31,329 bases of DNA from a virus: the IMG/VR virus record IMGVR_UViG_3300047287_000218, positions 1 to 31,329 of that record; one strand, 5' to 3'. Positions 29,775-31,329 of this stretch are shown here, one piece after another; within the stretch, counting starts at the first letter, position 1; the number at the start of each line of letters is the position of its first letter. Under the pieces are notes generated by a model. The model did not search any database, was not told the DNA's origin, and saw nothing but the letters and a program-made list of their open reading frames with translations. The position numbers were made by a program, and so were the translations under genes.

Positions 29775-31329
29775 TTATACCTCTATCATGTCTACATCTA
29801 GTCCAAACGTGGTAAACCCGTTTTCTTTTGTAACTTGTAGAATCGTATTTACACGACTTACCAGTTCGTCTCTGTGCGAAATTAAGAAGATATTTTTGCT
29901 TTGTTCGCGGGCCATTTTCTTAAGAATACCCAGTGCGCTGTCTACCCCGTTGGGATCCATGCCGCTGTCAATCATTTCGTCAATGAACAAAATATTAATA
30001 GGTGTATTGAGACTTTCGTAAACATCACGAAAACTCCAGCTCAAGCCTAGAATCAAACGATTACGTTCGCCACGACTTAGGTTGTCAAAGTCAAACTCTT
30101 GTCCCAGCTGACTGATAGTAACGCTCAAATCGCTTTGGAACTTTACTTCGTGCGGCAAGGCCAACTTTTCCAAGTAGTATTCAAGTCTGTGATTTAAGTA
30201 GCTCAAGTTCTGTTCAATAATCTTACGTCGAATGAAGCTGTCTTTGTTAGTCAACAATTTAAGCAAGAACTCTTGATGCTCGATTAAACGTGTAAGTTCG
30301 TTAACTCTAGTCCAGTCTAGCTCTGACAATGCTGTGGCCTTAAGATGATTAATTTGTTCGTCATAAGGATCGGACTCTAGCAACTTGTTTTCTAGTTGAT
30401 TGTATGTGTTGTCTAATGTAGTCTTGTGATTGATAGCATCGTCCAAGCTGGCATATTTTAGCACAGGGCAAGCACCCAAGTCGCCTAACGCTAGGATAGC
30501 ATCACTGGCTTCTTTTTCTAATACGTGCTCTTTGTCTAAGTCCGTTTGAATTAGCGCCACTGCATCTTTAATTTCACTGAGCATGGCTTCTTGTTTGCTA
30601 TCGTGAATGTCCTGCCCGCAAGCATGACACTTGTGGTCCTCAGCTTTGAGTAGTGCATTTGTTAATTCAGTAAGCTGAATATTCAAACGTTTTATTGCAC
30701 TTTGGTGTGTGCTCAGGTCTTTGTTGAAACGCTTTAGTCGTCCTTCTTTTTCACGCCATGCTGTTATTAATTGATGATTAGCTAGCTCTGCGTTAATGTC
30801 AATGCTTTCTAATTCTTCAATTACACGTTGCAACATAACAATGTCCTCGTCGTGCTTTTTAAGCCACACGCCGCTACGACGTTCTAAGTCTTCGATAGAA
30901 GTCTTAATCTTGTTATTACTTTCTTGCTGTGCTTTAATACGGAATTCTTCTTCTTTAAGACTATCCCTGCTACCCTTAGTAAGCTCTTTAAGTATGTCGG
31001 CTTTTTCGCTTAGTAATGTAATGCCCAACAACTGCTCAATAATAGCACGTTGGTCATTGCTTTTCATACTAAGAAAAGGCTCTGTGAATGTATTAAGGGC
31101 TAAGATGTGCTTAAACATATCGTAACTCATGCCCAGCACTTGCTCGATATGTTCCTGTGTTAGTCTGTTTTCGCCCTGACCTTCGTCGCTGGCGTTGCCA
31201 GTAATCTCGCTTTCGTTGACAATGAATTTGAAAATGTTAGGCTTACGACCTCTTTCGATTCTGTACGTTGATCCGTTCTTTTCGAAGTCGATAGTAACCA
31301 GCATGTTTTTGGCATTGGTTTTGTTAACA
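29775..31329 (-). CDS. 46: gp46-like recombination nuclease subunit, 5' end off window
   Basis: About 518 residues are visible. The frame is open past the ATG at 31304 to the right edge, and the upstream residues (VNKTNAKN) match the T4 gp46 context, so 31304 is internal and the N-terminal Walker A lies outside. GRKPNIFKFIVN and GMSYDMFKHILAL fit gp46/SbcC/Rad50. Long coiled coils flank a zinc-hook CxxC at C226/C229 (CHACGQ, numbered from 31304). The C-terminal ATPase half has LSRGERNRL (signature) and ILFIDEMIDSGMD (Walker B). With gp47 it resects DNA ends for phage recombination and host DNA breakdown. The next gene starts one base after its stop. Confidence 0.93.
   Translation of the reverse strand, partial: VNKTNAKNMLVTIDFEKNGSTYRIERGRKPNIFKFIVNESEITGNASDEGQGENRLTQEHIEQVLGMSYDMFKHILALNTFTEPFLSMKSNDQRAIIEQLLGITLLSEKADILKELTKGSRDSLKEEEFRIKAQQESNNKIKTSIEDLERRSGVWLKKHDEDIVMLQRVIEELESIDINAELANHQLITAWREKEGRLKRFNKDLSTHQSAIKRLNIQLTELTNALLKAEDHKCHACGQDIHDSKQEAMLSEIKDAVALIQTDLDKEHVLEKEASDAILALGDLGACPVLKYASLDDAINHKTTLDNTYNQLENKLLESDPYDEQINHLKATALSELDWTRVNELTRLIEHQEFLLKLLTNKDSFIRRKIIEQNLSYLNHRLEYYLEKLALPHEVKFQSDLSVTISQLGQEFDFDNLSRGERNRLILGLSWSFRDVYESLNTPINILFIDEMIDSGMDPNGVDSALGILKKMAREQSKNIFLISHRDELVSRVNTILQVTKENGFTTFGLDVDMIEV

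Noticed and set aside
31302-31304. ATG at 31304 as the real gp46 start
   Set aside because: The frame stays open to the window edge with gp46-like residues upstream, and a start here would lack the Walker A domain essential to the family.

Overview
The window is a piece of a T4-like myovirus genome (tailed phage, contractile-tail type). The T4 head module is present in its classical order and on one strand: portal gp20, two small prohead-core genes, prohead protease gp21, scaffold gp22, major capsid gp23. A gp46-like recombination nuclease subunit and a gp26-like baseplate/tail-assembly protein are also present. Base composition is moderately AT-rich and coding is very dense. The short capsid protein, the tape measure beside the portal and the fibre style resemble distant T4 relatives from aquatic samples rather than coliphage T4. 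The host cannot be named from this sequence.

Layout, left to right; nearly everything is on the minus strand, so transcription runs right to left. 1-2497: a tail-fibre gene running off the left edge. 2576-3993: a glycosyltransferase-like gene, an unknown coiled-coil gene and a 64-residue virion-type protein. 4010-14571: four more fibre genes made of repeated beta-rich modules; one carries a C-terminal S74 self-cleaving chaperone. 14586-15005: a small fibre-associated gene. 15133-20978: the head module. 20993-23128: tape-measure-like protein. 23181-24256 (plus strand): gp26-like gene followed by a small reading frame that looks joined to it by programmed -1 frameshifting. 24257-24732: the only long gene-free stretch, rich in hairpins and with a degenerate direct repeat. 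24733-29773: an auxiliary operon with a GIY-YIG endonuclease, an unknown protein, two PP-loop ATP-pyrophosphatase-type enzymes, a papain-fold-like protein, a PhyH-type Fe(II)/2-oxoglutarate dioxygenase and a GNAT acetyltransferase. 29775-31329: gp46-like gene, running off the right edge.

Genes work together in three blocks. The head block builds and matures the prohead: gp22 and the core proteins scaffold it, gp21 cleaves them and gp23, and gp20 is the DNA portal. The tail block pairs a tape measure with a gp26-type assembly factor across a shared intergenic region holding two face-to-face T4-type late promoters. The fibre block supplies host-recognition proteins, each unit set off by terminators and late-promoter-like octamers. 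The auxiliary operon has overlapping or abutting genes throughout and looks like a small-molecule or macromolecule modification pathway with unknown substrate.

The observations most worth following are the -1 frameshift signal at 24014-24051 (heptamer T TTT TTC, six-base spacer, stem-loop, open -1 frame) and the uncharacterised multi-enzyme operon at 25176-29773.
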